A stretch of 64,000 nucleotides of DNA, taken from positions 33,502 to 97,501 of the forward strand of contig JAHDEJ010000021.1 in NCBI GenBank assembly GCA_020628865.1, given 5' to 3'. Within the stretch, counting starts at the first letter, position 1, and each line of letters opens with the position of its first letter. The notes under the pieces are model-generated. The model searched no databases. It was not told where the DNA came from and saw only the letters and a program-made list of their open reading frames with translations. A program made the translations under genes and the position numbers. Shown piece by piece: positions 35,065 to 44,522 of this stretch. This stretch comes from Acidimicrobiales bacterium (GTDB lineage Bacteria; Actinomycetota; Acidimicrobiia; Acidimicrobiales; SHLQ01).

Positions 35065-38000
35065 TCAGTCGTTCCGACCCTTCAGTGTCTGTCCGATCTC
35101 GTGGAGCGACTCGGCCACCATCACCATGGGGTCGGCCTCGGAGCCACCGCGGCGCTGGAGTCGGGCGAACGCGTCGCGGATCTCGGTCCAACGGGCGGCG
35201 GCTTCTCCGGCGAGCGTGCCGCGGATCTCGGCCAGCTTCAGCAGGTTCGCCTCGGTGCCCGTGGTGAGCGTCTGCGCTTCACCTCGGTAGTGATCATCGA
35301 TCAGTGCCTCGATCTCCTCGGCGTTCATCACCGGCTGGATCTTCTCGGCGAGGCGGGCCATGTTGCGATAGGACCCCTGCAACTGGAACGGCGGCTCGGT
35401 GCGGTACTCGTCCGCCATCGACGCCGAAGCGATGTACTGGCGGTTCACACCGAGCAGCACACGCTGCACGGCGATCAGCCGGTGCATCGTCGCCTGCATC
35501 TCCGACAGTTCCACGGCCGAGTAGGGATGGCTCAGCTCCTCCCCACCACCACGGCCCTCGGCAAGCGCCACGAGCTTCGGGACGTCGGCGAGATCGCGGG
35601 TCGTCATCGGCCGGAGGATCGGGCTCGAGGCAAGCGCGTTCTCGATGTACGAGAGCGCGAATAGGTCGTCCCGACCGGAGAGCACGTCGCCGAGGTTGTA
35701 CGTGTCGGCACGATTGGCGAGCATGTCCGGAATCGCGAATCGCTCGCCGGACTCGGTGTAGGGGTTGCCCGCCATCACGACGGCGAAGCGCTTGCCTCGC
35801 AGGTCGTAGGTCCGCGTGCGGCCGTTCCACATGCCCTCCATACGGCGCTGCGCATCGGTCATGCTGATGAACTTCTGCAACAACTCCGGGTTCGTGTGCT
35901 GGATGTCGTCCAGGTACAACAGCACGTTCGAGCCCATCTCGAGGGCAAAGTTGATCTTGTCGACCTCCTGCGCTGCGGTTGCATCCGGTGCCTCGGTCGG
36001 ATCGAGCGAGGTCACGCCCGTGCCGAGTGCGGGGCCGTTGACCTTCACGAAGACCATGCCGAGCCGGTTCGCCACGTATTCCATGAGCGTCGTCTTGCCG
36101 TAGCCGGGCGGGGAGATGAGCAGCAGCAAACCCATTTGGTCGGTGCGGCCGGAGTCGAGGCTGCCCAGCTGTTTCGCCAGGTTGTCGCCGATCATCGGCA
36201 GGTACACCTGGTCGATCAGCTGGTTCCGCACGAACGCGCTCATCACCTTCGGCTGGAACTCGTCCAGGCGGAGCCGGTCCCGCGTATCGGCGAGCAGCTC
36301 ACCTCGGGCTTCGTGGTAGGCCCGGAACGCGGGGATCGTGTCTCGACGATGACGTCCGACTCGGGTCAGCAGCATGTCGAGCCGCGCTGACAGACGACCG
36401 TCGACGATCGACGGGTGGGTCGACAGCAGCCCGTCGACCTCCAGATCCAACTGCGGCGCCATCGGGGTGCGAGCCACCTCAGCTCCGGCCACCAGAACGA
36501 CCGCCTCCGGGATCACCGCCACCTTGTCCGGCGCCTCGGCACGTGCGAATTCCGTGAGCCAGGCGCGGGCCAGATCCAACCGGGCATCGAGCGATGGCAG
36601 CGTTTCGATTTCTCGAGCGAGACGGTCTCCGGCCTCCTGATGGAGGCGGAATGCCTCGGCCAGTTCCGTTGCCGCCACGTCGGTGTCGAAGCCGGGAATC
36701 TCCTCCGCCCACTCTTCGAACAGATACTCCGCGCTGGATGCCGGGTCGGCAGCGTGCCCGTGGGCCCGGAGCTCGTCGGTGAGATCGGCGATGGCGGTGG
36801 CGATGGCCGGAGAGTTGGAGAACTGGGACCGGAGACGACCCAGGCTTCGGCACCGAGCCGCCCATGCGGATTGACCGGCCTCGTCCAGACCATCGGTGCA
36901 AAAAAGGATCGCGTCGGCACGAACCGAGGCGTCGAACCGGAGGAGCCCGGCGCCCGAGACCCGATCGAGCAACGTGGCGAGCAGAAGCGCGGCGTCGTGG
37001 TCATGAACGCCACGTTCGTAGCCTTCGTCCACTCGACGCTCGGCTGCGGACCGAACAAGGGCACCAAGACCATCGGCCGCGTACGCCTGCTGGAGGCCAT
37101 CGACCGTGAGCTCGCCGATTCCGGCGAGCGCATCGAGCAGGATCGTGCCGGCCAGGTACTCAGCGCGACCAACGTCGGCATTCTCCGAGACCAGATGCTG
37201 GCTCCAGAACTCCTCGGTGCCCGAGAGCCGGTCGTCGGCAAGCGGTTCCCGGAAGTCCGTACCGGTCAGGATGGCGTGCAGCTTGCCGTCGACCACAGCC
37301 GCGGTGAGCTCCAACGGCTCGGTGTCGACCGAGAAACGATGGTCGCCCAACCGGATGACCGAGCCGCCCTCTTCGAAGATGTCGGCCCGGTCACGCAGCG
37401 ACCGGCCCGCGTCTTCCCGAGCGGTGTCCAGCCGGCGGAGGAGTTCGTCGGCGGCCACCGACTGGTCCAACCCACGGAGATCGTCGGCCAGCGAGCGGAC
37501 CTTGTCCACCATCGGATCCGAGACGAACCATGCGTTCATCTCATCGGTGTCCTCGAAGCGTTCGATGCGTCGGCCGATGCCGGAAAGGATGCGGTCGGCC
37601 GCATCGGTGAGCCGCTGCGTGCTGCGCTGACGCTCGTCCAACAACGACTGCTTCCGGCTCGACAGTGTCTCGTAGACCTCGTCTCGCCGGTGCCCGATCT
37701 CCACGAGCTCGTCGTCGAACTCAGCAAAGCGAGACTCGAGCTCCTCCAGCTGCAGCAGCAGTCGACCGAGCGCCTGATCGGCAGCGTCGGGCGTGTCGAC
37801 CCGGGCGAGTTCGCCCGAGACGGCCTGAGCGAAGAGGGTCATCTCCACGCTGAATGCCGCAGCGCCCTCGGACGTCGCCAGTTGCTTGCGCCGGTTGCCG
37901 GCGAGCGCACGCGTTCGATTCAGGCCGGCCATCACGTCGGAGAGACGACCGAGAATTTCGGTGCGAACGGTCGGGTCGTCGATCTCCAGGCCACTCACGA

Positions 38001-39963
38001 CCTGGGTGAGCACCTCGAGACCCTCGCTCAGTTCCTCGACCCGTTCAGCCGGGGCGGAGAGTTCTGCGGTCCGCTCGGCCGCAGCGACTTCGGCTTCGAT
38101 CGTTTGGAGATCCGTGTGGAACGAACCGAACGCATCCTCCTCGGCGAAGAACGCCGCGGCCCGGTCTGAGGTGTGGTCGAACGTGGCAACGATCGCCTGT
38201 TCCAACTCGTCGAGCGCATCGACGTCCACATAGCGAACGTCGCGAAGCGTGATGAGATGGCCTCGCTGTTGGCGGAGCTCGCGGAGTGCGTCCACGTGAG
38301 CCGACGCGTCGGTCGGCGGGTGCTCCAGCAGCCGATCACGGAGTTCGTCGAACTGGGTGAGTGCCTCGGCCACGGTGGACTCGGCCACCGCTCGGAGGGA
38401 CTGCACCTTCTCGAACTCGTCGATGATCAGACCAGCGGTCGATCGGATCTCGGCCAGCGGTCCGGCCAGGTCGAACAGTTCGTCCTCCGTGAGCCAGTAG
38501 AAGCCGTCAATCACTCGGGCAGCAGAGACCGACAGGTCGTTGTAGACGTTGGCCGATGGTTCGGCCTCCTCCGCTTGCCGGGCGATGTTCAGCGCGTCGG
38601 ACACCCCGCGAACGAGATCGGCGTTGCCCACCCGATGCATCAGGCTGTCGCCGATCGGGATGCGGGCGTGGTACTCGTCGGAGACAAACGGCGTCGACCA
38701 GATCTGCATCGGGTGGATGCGGGTGGGTTCGGCATCTTCGCGGAACACGATGAGGGTGCCGTCGTCGAACACGGACCAGCCGTGCGCGCTGATCGGCTGG
38801 CCGATCTCGCGGCGAATGAGGTTGTACGACAGCAGGATCGAGAGACCCGTGAGCCGCTCGTGGAAGACGTAGAGCACGTCCTCGCCGTTGGGCGACCGCC
38901 GCAACGCCTCGAAGCTCATGCCGGTCGTGTCGACGTCGAACGTCTTCGTTTCGCCGGTGCGCAGTTCGTAGCCGCTCGGCGTGATGATCCCGTGATCCTC
39001 CGGCAGCTGCAGACAGCTCGTGAGGATGTCGTCGTCCCGACGGGCGCGACGGGTCAGCGTGTTGACCACGTACCCCCGCGGCGTCTCCTCCCGATACGGC
39101 TGCACCCGCAGCACCACCAGGTCGCCGAGCACGGCGAACGCCATCGACGTGTCGGCGATGGACTGATCTGCATCGTCCACGGGCTCGGTGAGAATGACCT
39201 CGCCCTCGGCCGTGTTGTCCTCGAGCCGAATCGTGAGGGTCCCGCCCGTCGGGTCGACGAACACACGATCCACAACGTTCACATGCGGGTCGCGCCCGCC
39301 CACGTGATGTTCCCGGGTGACGGCCTGCCACTCGAAGTCGAACTGCGGCGCACGCTGGTAATCCCGTTCACCCCGATTGTCGAGGTACGACACCGTGCCA
39401 TCCGGCGAAACGGACCAGCGGAAGACGCGGACATCCTCCAGGCTCTGGCCGGTCTGGAATGCAGCCAACAACCGGCCGTCCCGCCGCTGCAGCTGCAGCA
39501 GCCGAGTGTCCTTGTAATAGGTGTAGAGCTCCCGGAAGTCGTTCAGGAACTCCGGATCGTGCAACCAGTTCGCATGCGACTGCTCCGGCACCGTCTCCAG
39601 CCCGAAGCCGCCAGCCTCGTCCGCCCGCAGGTGATGCAGGCTGAACACGTCGTCGACCGTCGTTTCGGTCTTCAGCCCGATGAACACGTTGTAGCCGAAG
39701 AGCAGGTCACCGCCCACGGCCACGATGTCTCGCGGAACCGTGTTGTTCTCCGTGCGGATGCGTTCGACGCCCGCCACCTCGAACCGGCTGGAACCAAAGG
39801 TCTCGACCCGCGCAGAGTTGAGCGCAGCACCCCGTCGAGACAACTCCCCGGCGTGGCCGAGCAGCCGGGTTCGAAGGAGTTCGTAGGCGCCGGCCCCGGC
39901 GGTGTCGGGGAGGGAATCCTCGCCCGCCGGGGCCGCGCCGTTCTCTTGATCCGTCGTCGTCAT
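35065..39963 (-). CDS. Giant DUF3686-like AAA+ ATPase (DNA-repair-ATPase annotated family)
   Basis: 1632 residues. The N-terminal about 450 residues are beta-rich (SSRFEVAGVERIRTENNT, then LLFGYNVFIGLKTET), the pattern of DUF3686. Long coiled coils fill about 480-880. A AAA+ module lies near the C-terminus: Walker A ISPPGYGKTTLMEYVANRLG near 1280, Walker B VLLYLDDIQHTNPELLQKF near 1350, followed by RFAVVMAGNPYTESGERFAI and an R-rich lid. Relatives are annotated as DNA repair ATPases only by weak SMC-like coiled coils; the real role is unknown. It begins 7 bases after the flotillin stop, so the two are tightly coupled, which suggests the ATPase works with the flotillin at membranes. Confidence 0.82.
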   Translation of the reverse strand: MTTTDQENGAAPAGEDSLPDTAGAGAYELLRTRLLGHAGELSRRGAALNSARVETFGSSRFEVAGVERIRTENNTVPRDIVAVGGDLLFGYNVFIGLKTETTVDDVFSLHHLRADEAGGFGLETVPEQSHANWLHDPEFLNDFRELYTYYKDTRLLQLQRRDGRLLAAFQTGQSLEDVRVFRWSVSPDGTVSYLDNRGERDYQRAPQFDFEWQAVTREHHVGGRDPHVNVVDRVFVDPTGGTLTIRLEDNTAEGEVILTEPVDDADQSIADTSMAFAVLGDLVVLRVQPYREETPRGYVVNTLTRRARRDDDILTSCLQLPEDHGIITPSGYELRTGETKTFDVDTTGMSFEALRRSPNGEDVLYVFHERLTGLSILLSYNLIRREIGQPISAHGWSVFDDGTLIVFREDAEPTRIHPMQIWSTPFVSDEYHARIPIGDSLMHRVGNADLVRGVSDALNIARQAEEAEPSANVYNDLSVSAARVIDGFYWLTEDELFDLAGPLAEIRSTAGLIIDEFEKVQSLRAVAESTVAEALTQFDELRDRLLEHPPTDASAHVDALRELRQQRGHLITLRDVRYVDVDALDELEQAIVATFDHTSDRAAAFFAEEDAFGSFHTDLQTIEAEVAAAERTAELSAPAERVEELSEGLEVLTQVVSGLEIDDPTVRTEILGRLSDVMAGLNRTRALAGNRRKQLATSEGAAAFSVEMTLFAQAVSGELARVDTPDAADQALGRLLLQLEELESRFAEFDDELVEIGHRRDEVYETLSSRKQSLLDERQRSTQRLTDAADRILSGIGRRIERFEDTDEMNAWFVSDPMVDKVRSLADDLRGLDQSVAADELLRRLDTAREDAGRSLRDRADIFEEGGSVIRLGDHRFSVDTEPLELTAAVVDGKLHAILTGTDFREPLADDRLSGTEEFWSQHLVSENADVGRAEYLAGTILLDALAGIGELTVDGLQQAYAADGLGALVRSAAERRVDEGYERGVHDHDAALLLATLLDRVSGAGLLRFDASVRADAILFCTDGLDEAGQSAWAARCRSLGRLRSQFSNSPAIATAIADLTDELRAHGHAADPASSAEYLFEEWAEEIPGFDTDVAATELAEAFRLHQEAGDRLAREIETLPSLDARLDLARAWLTEFARAEAPDKVAVIPEAVVLVAGAEVARTPMAPQLDLEVDGLLSTHPSIVDGRLSARLDMLLTRVGRHRRDTIPAFRAYHEARGELLADTRDRLRLDEFQPKVMSAFVRNQLIDQVYLPMIGDNLAKQLGSLDSGRTDQMGLLLLISPPGYGKTTLMEYVANRLGMVFVKVNGPALGTGVTSLDPTEAPDATAAQEVDKINFALEMGSNVLLYLDDIQHTNPELLQKFISMTDAQRRMEGMWNGRTRTYDLRGKRFAVVMAGNPYTESGERFAIPDMLANRADTYNLGDVLSGRDDLFALSYIENALASSPILRPMTTRDLADVPKLVALAEGRGGGEELSHPYSAVELSEMQATMHRLIAVQRVLLGVNRQYIASASMADEYRTEPPFQLQGSYRNMARLAEKIQPVMNAEEIEALIDDHYRGEAQTLTTGTEANLLKLAEIRGTLAGEAAARWTEIRDAFARLQRRGGSEADPMVMVAESLHEIGQTLKGRND

Positions 39964-39970
39964 CGACGAA

Positions 39971-41872
39971 TCAGTCGGAGATGCGGTCAGCCAGCGCCTT
40001 CAGCGCCGCGGCAGCCGACACGTCCCGTACGTCTTCGGAGCTGAAGTTCTCCAGCAGTCCGCCGAGCTCCTCGACGAGCTTCTCGCGGCTCTCGCCCGAG
40101 TGCTCGACGAATCCCTCGACCGTCTTGCCGGCAGTGACCGCTCCGATGAGGCGATCGATGAACATGTCCGAGCCACCGACGATGTCGATGTTCGCGCTCT
40201 CCAAACCGGTGCTGATGACCGACGCCTGCGCCTCGGCAATGCCGACTCCGGCTTCGATCTGCGCAAGGTCGATCTCCTTTTGGACCTCGAGCTTGCGTAC
40301 GAACTCCTCGAACTCCTGGCCGACACCTTCGAGCTCCCGCATCGCAGCAGCCTTCTCGGTGAGACCGGCGGCTTCGCCCCGGAGCAGCGCTTCGGCAGCG
40401 GCCGCTTCTGCCTCGCCCGTCTTGGCGATGGCGACCGCGTCGGCTTCCTTGACCCGCACCTCGGCGAGGCCGGTCTTCTCGATGGCCAGCGCGTCCGCTT
40501 CGCGGACCTGCACCTCGGCCAGGCCGACGGCAGCCGCTTCGGCCTGCTCAGCCTCGGCCAGACGGATCTTCGCCCGAGCATCGAGATCGCTTGCCTCGAG
40601 CTCGGCCTTGGCGACCGTGACACGCTCCGCGGCGAGATGCGCCGCTGCCTGCTCTGCGGCTTCGGCCTTCTTGATGTCCTTGACGAACTCGCCCTGCGCC
40701 TCGGCCTCGGCGCCGATGACGACGGAGTCGCGCTGGCGATTCGCCTCTTCGACGACACGCAGCGTCTCGATGGCCTCTTCCTCGGTGGCGACCGTCTTCT
40801 CGACGGCGACCCGCTCGCGCTGGATCTGGGCGATGGCCGCCTTCTCCTTCTCGAGCTCCTTGGCTGCGGCCGTCACCTCGACGTCCGCGGAGACGACCTC
40901 GAGCTTGCGCGCTTTGCGCACCCGCTCTTCCTCGACCGCAACGATGCGCTCCTTATTCTTCTCTGCGACAGCAACTTCGCGATCCAGGTTCTCCTGTGTG
41001 ACGGCGACTTCTTCGTCCGTCGCAAGACGGGCGCGCTCGGCCCGCAGCCGTTCCTCGTTCTGGATCTTGATGGTCTCGGCCTGCTCGCGAGCCTGCACGG
41101 TGGCGATCTCCCGGCTCTGGCGCGCTTCGGCGTCGGCTTCCTGACGCATCAGTTCGAGCACCGCTTCGCGGGTCTCCACGTCCTTCGCCTTGATCTGCTT
41201 TTCCTCTTCACGCGACGCGACGTTGGTGGCCACGTGCTGGATCGCCGTGAGTTCGGTGATCTTGCGGATGCCCTGTGCGTCGAGGATGTTGTTCTCGTCC
41301 AGGTGCCCAAGCGGCGTCTGCTCGAGGTAGTCGATGGCGGCGTCTTCGAGGACGTAGCCGTTCAGGTCGGTGCCGATGACCTCGATGATCTCGTCGCGGA
41401 AGCGACGGCGTTCGGTGTAGAGATCCTCGAAGTCGAGGGCCTTGCCGACCGTCTTGAGCGCTTCGGAGAACTTCGCCACGAAGAGCTCCTCGAGGGTTGC
41501 CTGGCTGCTGGCCCGCTCCACGCCGATCGACTGGGCGACCTTGATGACGTCTTCCTCGGCCTTGTTGACCCGGACGAAGAAGTTGACCTTGATGTCCGCC
41601 CGGATGTTGTCCCGGCAGATCAGACCTTCCGAGGCTCGACGATCGATCTCGATCGTCTTGACCGAGGTGTCCATGATCTCGGCCTTGTGCAGGATCGGGA
41701 TGACGAGGCGACCCGTGAACGACACGACCACCGCCTTCGTGGTGCTGACGACGAGCGCCTTGCCCTGCGGCACCTTCTTGTACAGCGAGCTGTAGACGAT
41801 CGCGATCAACAGCGCGAGCACCGCCAACACGGCGATGACGATTCCGACGATGACCAGAATGCTTGTGAGCAC
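39971..41872 (-). CDS. Flotillin-like SPFH/band-7 protein
   Basis: 633 residues, GTG start with AAAGGTGG upstream. One membrane helix (about 4-30) is followed by an SPFH domain (about 31-230: KVPQGKALVVSTTKAVVVSF, IDRRASEGLICRDNIRADIK) and a very long Ala/Glu-rich coiled coil with repeated EAE motifs (about 230-560), then a conserved tail (ESANIDIVGGSDMFIDRLIG). This is the YqiK/flotillin architecture, which scaffolds membrane microdomains. It lies between a YqiJ-like gene and a DUF3686-like ATPase, matching the E. coli yqiJ-yqiK pairing with an added ATPase. Confidence 0.92.
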   Translation of the reverse strand: MLTSILVIVGIVIAVLAVLALLIAIVYSSLYKKVPQGKALVVSTTKAVVVSFTGRLVIPILHKAEIMDTSVKTIEIDRRASEGLICRDNIRADIKVNFFVRVNKAEEDVIKVAQSIGVERASSQATLEELFVAKFSEALKTVGKALDFEDLYTERRRFRDEIIEVIGTDLNGYVLEDAAIDYLEQTPLGHLDENNILDAQGIRKITELTAIQHVATNVASREEEKQIKAKDVETREAVLELMRQEADAEARQSREIATVQAREQAETIKIQNEERLRAERARLATDEEVAVTQENLDREVAVAEKNKERIVAVEEERVRKARKLEVVSADVEVTAAAKELEKEKAAIAQIQRERVAVEKTVATEEEAIETLRVVEEANRQRDSVVIGAEAEAQGEFVKDIKKAEAAEQAAAHLAAERVTVAKAELEASDLDARAKIRLAEAEQAEAAAVGLAEVQVREADALAIEKTGLAEVRVKEADAVAIAKTGEAEAAAAEALLRGEAAGLTEKAAAMRELEGVGQEFEEFVRKLEVQKEIDLAQIEAGVGIAEAQASVISTGLESANIDIVGGSDMFIDRLIGAVTAGKTVEGFVEHSGESREKLVEELGGLLENFSSEDVRDVSAAAALKALADRISD

Positions 41873-41985
41873 AGTTCCACCTTTCGTGAATGCTCTGGGC
41901 CGACACGATGCCGAAGCCCACCTTTCCCAAATCGACTTCTTCCAGTTGTGACGCAGCTGGACCTGCGTGTCTGCGTACCGGTGCG

Positions 41986-42645
41986 CTACATCTCGAGCCC
42001 CGTGTCCGCCGTGACCTGAAAGACACCTTCGTCCCGGTCGAGATCGAAGATCAGTGCGCGATCACCCGTCGACAGCGCGTTTTCGCCCTCGGATCGAACC
42101 TGAATCACCATCGATCCACCCTCGTCATCTCGCACCTCGGCCTGACCGAACGTGGTCGTGACTTTCGTGGTCGTGATGGTGCACATCCGACCGACGAGTT
42201 GCTCCCGGCGGATCGCCGGCGTCGGCAGGAAGACGTTGTCGAAACGCTTGGCGATCCGGCCGGTGATGAACCCACCGAGAAGGAACGCTCCCACCGCAAA
42301 CAGCAGGCCGACCAGGGGGTTGGCATCGCCGCCGACGAGCGTGAGCGCGATCATCACGGTCGCCCAGCTGAAGATCGAGAGCAGGTTGAGGGCCAACAGG
42401 ATCGGCATGCCGGTGATACCGAGGAACTCGAGAGACGCGCGCAGCAGGCCGCCGCTGTTCTCTCCGCTCACCTCGGCATCGACGTCCAGATCGGCATCGC
42501 CGTCGAAATCGAAGTCGAAGTCGTCGAGCGAGTTGATGCCGGCTCCGAGGAGGGTCGTCGCCAGCCAGAACCCGAGGAAGAACACCGTGCTCACCGTGAA
42601 AATGACCGCGGGGAAGGACACCGCCGTGTCGATCACGTCCTGCAT
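41986..42645 (-). CDS. YqiJ-like OB-fold membrane protein (DUF1449/NfeD-related)
   Basis: 219 residues. Helices at about 12-35, 78-100 and 108-128 surround an Asp-rich loop (DDFDFDFDGDADLDVDAEV near 42-60). The C-terminal about 75 residues form an OB-type beta-barrel (EQLVGRMCTITTTKVTTTFG, GENALSTGDRALIFDLDRDE). Proteins of this type are encoded next to flotillins and probably recruit or stabilise them. AGGGGG lies 7 bases before ATG 42645. It is 113 bases upstream of the flotillin start. Confidence 0.85.
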   Translation of the reverse strand: MQDVIDTAVSFPAVIFTVSTVFFLGFWLATTLLGAGINSLDDFDFDFDGDADLDVDAEVSGENSGGLLRASLEFLGITGMPILLALNLLSIFSWATVMIALTLVGGDANPLVGLLFAVGAFLLGGFITGRIAKRFDNVFLPTPAIRREQLVGRMCTITTTKVTTTFGQAEVRDDEGGSMVIQVRSEGENALSTGDRALIFDLDRDEGVFQVTADTGLEM

Positions 42646-42685
42646 GGCTTCACCCCCTTTCTTTCAATCGTCAATGAATGTGTGG

Positions 42686-43162
42686 TCATGAGACAGCGAC
42701 CTCTGCGTCGCACGGGGGCGACGCGGGCCCGTCTTCGTCGTAGATCGCATCGAAACGGACGGTCACGACCTGCTGCGTCGGCCCATCGGCCAAGCCACGC
42801 GGGCTGATCCGCTGCTCGAGCGATTGGGTCCTGGGACCGTCGTGCACGTCGAGCTGCATCCAAACGTGGCTCGGATCGAAATCGACGAGTGGATCGTCGA
42901 AGATGGCCATCGTGTCCAGACGGACCGTTGCCTCAAGAACCCCGATCAAGTGGACGTTGCGACGATATGGCTCCACGTCACCTGCCCACTCGCAGGAGAT
43001 GGCCACGACCGGCGCACTCCCGAGGTCGACGGACGCTGGCGTCCACGGGCTCTCCTGCCCCTTCGGTTGTGCCTGCATGAGGAGAACGATGGCCAGGAGA
43101 CCGGCAATCACGAGTGCGGCTGACACCAGTCGGGCGCGCACCACCTGATCTTGGTCTGTCAT
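42686..43162 (-). CDS. Membrane-anchored protein of unknown function
   Basis: 158 residues. A single N-terminal hydrophobic segment (VSAALVIAGLLAIVLLMQAQ) is followed by an extracytoplasmic beta-rich domain with two Cys (ISCEWAG, SPPCDAE) and no recognisable family motif. It may be a signal-anchored protein. It lies 40 bases before the YqiJ-like gene in the flotillin operon, so it may be an extracellular accessory of that complex. No clear Shine-Dalgarno precedes ATG 43162. Confidence 0.55.
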   Translation of the reverse strand: MTDQDQVVRARLVSAALVIAGLLAIVLLMQAQPKGQESPWTPASVDLGSAPVVAISCEWAGDVEPYRRNVHLIGVLEATVRLDTMAIFDDPLVDFDPSHVWMQLDVHDGPRTQSLEQRISPRGLADGPTQQVVTVRFDAIYDEDGPASPPCDAEVAVS

Positions 43163-43185
43163 CACCGAAGAGTTTGACGGCGCCG

Positions 43186-43401
43186 TCAACGGCGGTCTGC
43201 GCGTCGGTGCGCCTTCCTTGCCTTGGTGGATGCGGCGAACGCGGCGATCGACTCCTCCGATGCACCGCGAATGTGCTGTTCGGCTGGCGCCGGTGTGGTT
43301 GGATCGGCAACACCCTTCTTGAGGGACCTCACCGACCAACCCGGGAATCGCCCGGCGATTCGCGTGATGTCGAAACCCCTTGGACTCGCCGACCTGGCCA
43401 T
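43186..43401 (-). CDS. Small basic protein, first gene of the flotillin operon
   Basis: 71 residues, rich in Arg, Lys, Ala and Ser (FDITRIAGRFPGWSVRSLKK near the start). A strong AAGGAAGG ribosome site 7 bases before ATG 43401 and a good promoter 50 bases upstream support it as a real gene. No family is recognised. The basic C-terminus (KARKAHRRADRR) could bind nucleic acid or acidic lipids. Confidence 0.55.
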   Translation of the reverse strand: MARSASPRGFDITRIAGRFPGWSVRSLKKGVADPTTPAPAEQHIRGASEESIAAFAASTKARKAHRRADRR

Positions 43402-43450
43402 GTGTTCGCCTTCCTTCCGCCGTACGTTCGTCGGAATCTCCGCCGAACCC

Positions 43451-43489
43451 TTTACCTACATTTTATATGCCATAATATTGTTGTCAATA
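43451..43489. promoter_or_regulatory. Overlapping divergent promoters with a palindromic operator
   Basis: On the minus strand, TTGACA (43487-43482) and TAAAAT (43465-43460) with a 16-base spacer drive the flotillin operon. On the plus strand, TTTACC (43451-43456) and TAATAT (43473-43478) with a 16-base spacer would drive the winged-helix gene. A 14-base palindrome TATTG-TTGT-CAATA (43476-43489) overlaps the minus -35 and the plus -10/initiation region, a natural operator for the adjacent regulator. The region is unusually AT-rich for this DNA. Confidence 0.6.
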
Positions 43490-43523
43490 GGTTCGGGTGC
43501 GATTCCACGGGTATGATCGAGGT

Positions 43524-43796
43524 ATGGATACGTGGCAGTTCCTCACCAACCACACACACGTGCTGATCGCGTTGCGCCGCAACCCCGACCTTCGCCAGCG
43601 CGAGATCGCCGACATGGTCGGCATCACCGAAGGCGCCGTCCAGCGCATCATCGGCGAACTGGAAACCGCCGGCTGCCTCACCCACGAACGTGTGGGCCGC
43701 CGCAACCACTACCAGATCCTCGAAGAGAACGACCTTCGGCACCCGATGGAGAACAACCACACCCTCGGTGAACTCCTCGCTCTCCTCGAGGACTGA
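43524..43796 (+). CDS. Winged helix-turn-helix transcriptional regulator
   Basis: 90 residues. The HTH motif is DLRQREIADMVGITEGAVQR (about 24-43), followed by a wing (LTHERVGRRNHYQI) and a short acidic tail. It is a single-domain MarR/ArsR-like regulator with no separate sensor domain. It is divergent from the flotillin operon and shares a promoter/operator region with it, so it is the likely regulator of that module and of itself. Confidence 0.85.
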   Translation: MDTWQFLTNHTHVLIALRRNPDLRQREIADMVGITEGAVQRIIGELETAGCLTHERVGRRNHYQILEENDLRHPMENNHTLGELLALLED

Positions 43797-43807
43797 CCTT
43801 CGCCGGT

Positions 43808-44440
43808 TCAGTCTTTGCGCAGCTGCTGGAGATCGTCGTAGTTCACGAAGCACCGTTGCAGGAGCTCGTCATAGAGCCGGTCAGGGTCGTGCTCGGCGGT
43901 GATCCCGCCGGACAGCTCACTCATCATGAAGCCATGAATCGCTGCCACGGTCATCCGCACACGACTCTCGTACACGGCATCCGGCCAGCCACCGCCTGAG
44001 CGGCCGAACCGCACAAGCTCCTCGACCATCCGGTCCCGGAGTCCCGCCTCGCCGAACGGATCCCCTCCGGGTTCCCGGGCGATCAACATCCGAAACTGCG
44101 CAGGGTTGGCCAGACAGAACTGTCGGTAACCCTGGGCGGCTTCCATGAACACACCGAGAATCGTCTGCTTCGATCGATCGTTGGCCGCATGCGAGATGGC
44201 GACATCGAAGATCTCGTTGACCGACCGGATGGCACTCCGGTACATCTCGTCGACCAACGCATCCCGCGAACCGAAATAGGTGTAGATCGATTGCGTGGTG
44301 GTGCCCGCTTCGAGTGCGATCCGACGGTTCGTCAGCCCGGCCACGCCGTCGACGGCAAAGATCGCATGCGCCGCATCGAGCAGGCGCAAGCGCATCTCGT
44401 CCGCCTTCTGCTGTCGCCCGGTGGGTGGAACGTTGTCCAT
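43808..44440 (-). CDS. TetR-family transcriptional regulator
   Basis: 210 residues. The N-terminal HTH (RLLDAAHAIFAVDGVAGLTN, then EAGTTTQSIYTYFGSRDALV) is typical TetR, with a helical ligand-binding domain after it (WHG/TetR_C-like). A 26-base inverted repeat lies 39 bases upstream of its ATG, suggesting autoregulation. The ligand is unknown. It is convergent with the winged-helix gene. Confidence 0.9.
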   Translation of the reverse strand: MDNVPPTGRQQKADEMRLRLLDAAHAIFAVDGVAGLTNRRIALEAGTTTQSIYTYFGSRDALVDEMYRSAIRSVNEIFDVAISHAANDRSKQTILGVFMEAAQGYRQFCLANPAQFRMLIAREPGGDPFGEAGLRDRMVEELVRFGRSGGGWPDAVYESRVRMTVAAIHGFMMSELSGGITAEHDPDRLYDELLQRCFVNYDDLQQLRKD

Positions 44441-44478
44441 GAGGGAGCCGCCTGTTCTCGGCCCGCCGGTTTCAATTC

Positions 44479-44504
44479 ACCATATCATTTCGATCTGATA
44501 TGGT
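44479..44504. promoter_or_regulatory. Probable TetR operator
   Basis: A perfect inverted repeat ACCATATCA-N8-TGATATGGT (9-bp arms, 44479-44487 with 44496-44504) sits between the TetR gene start and the methyltransferase gene. Length and symmetry fit a TetR dimer site. It is much more AT-rich than the surroundings. Confidence 0.7.
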
Positions 44505-44522
44505 TTCCCCATCGCCGCCGAT

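Noticed and set aside
36415..42019. Several 580-640-codon plus-strand frames opposite the giant ATPase and flotillin
   Set aside because: They mirror the coiled-coil coding of the minus strand and have no recognisable domains.
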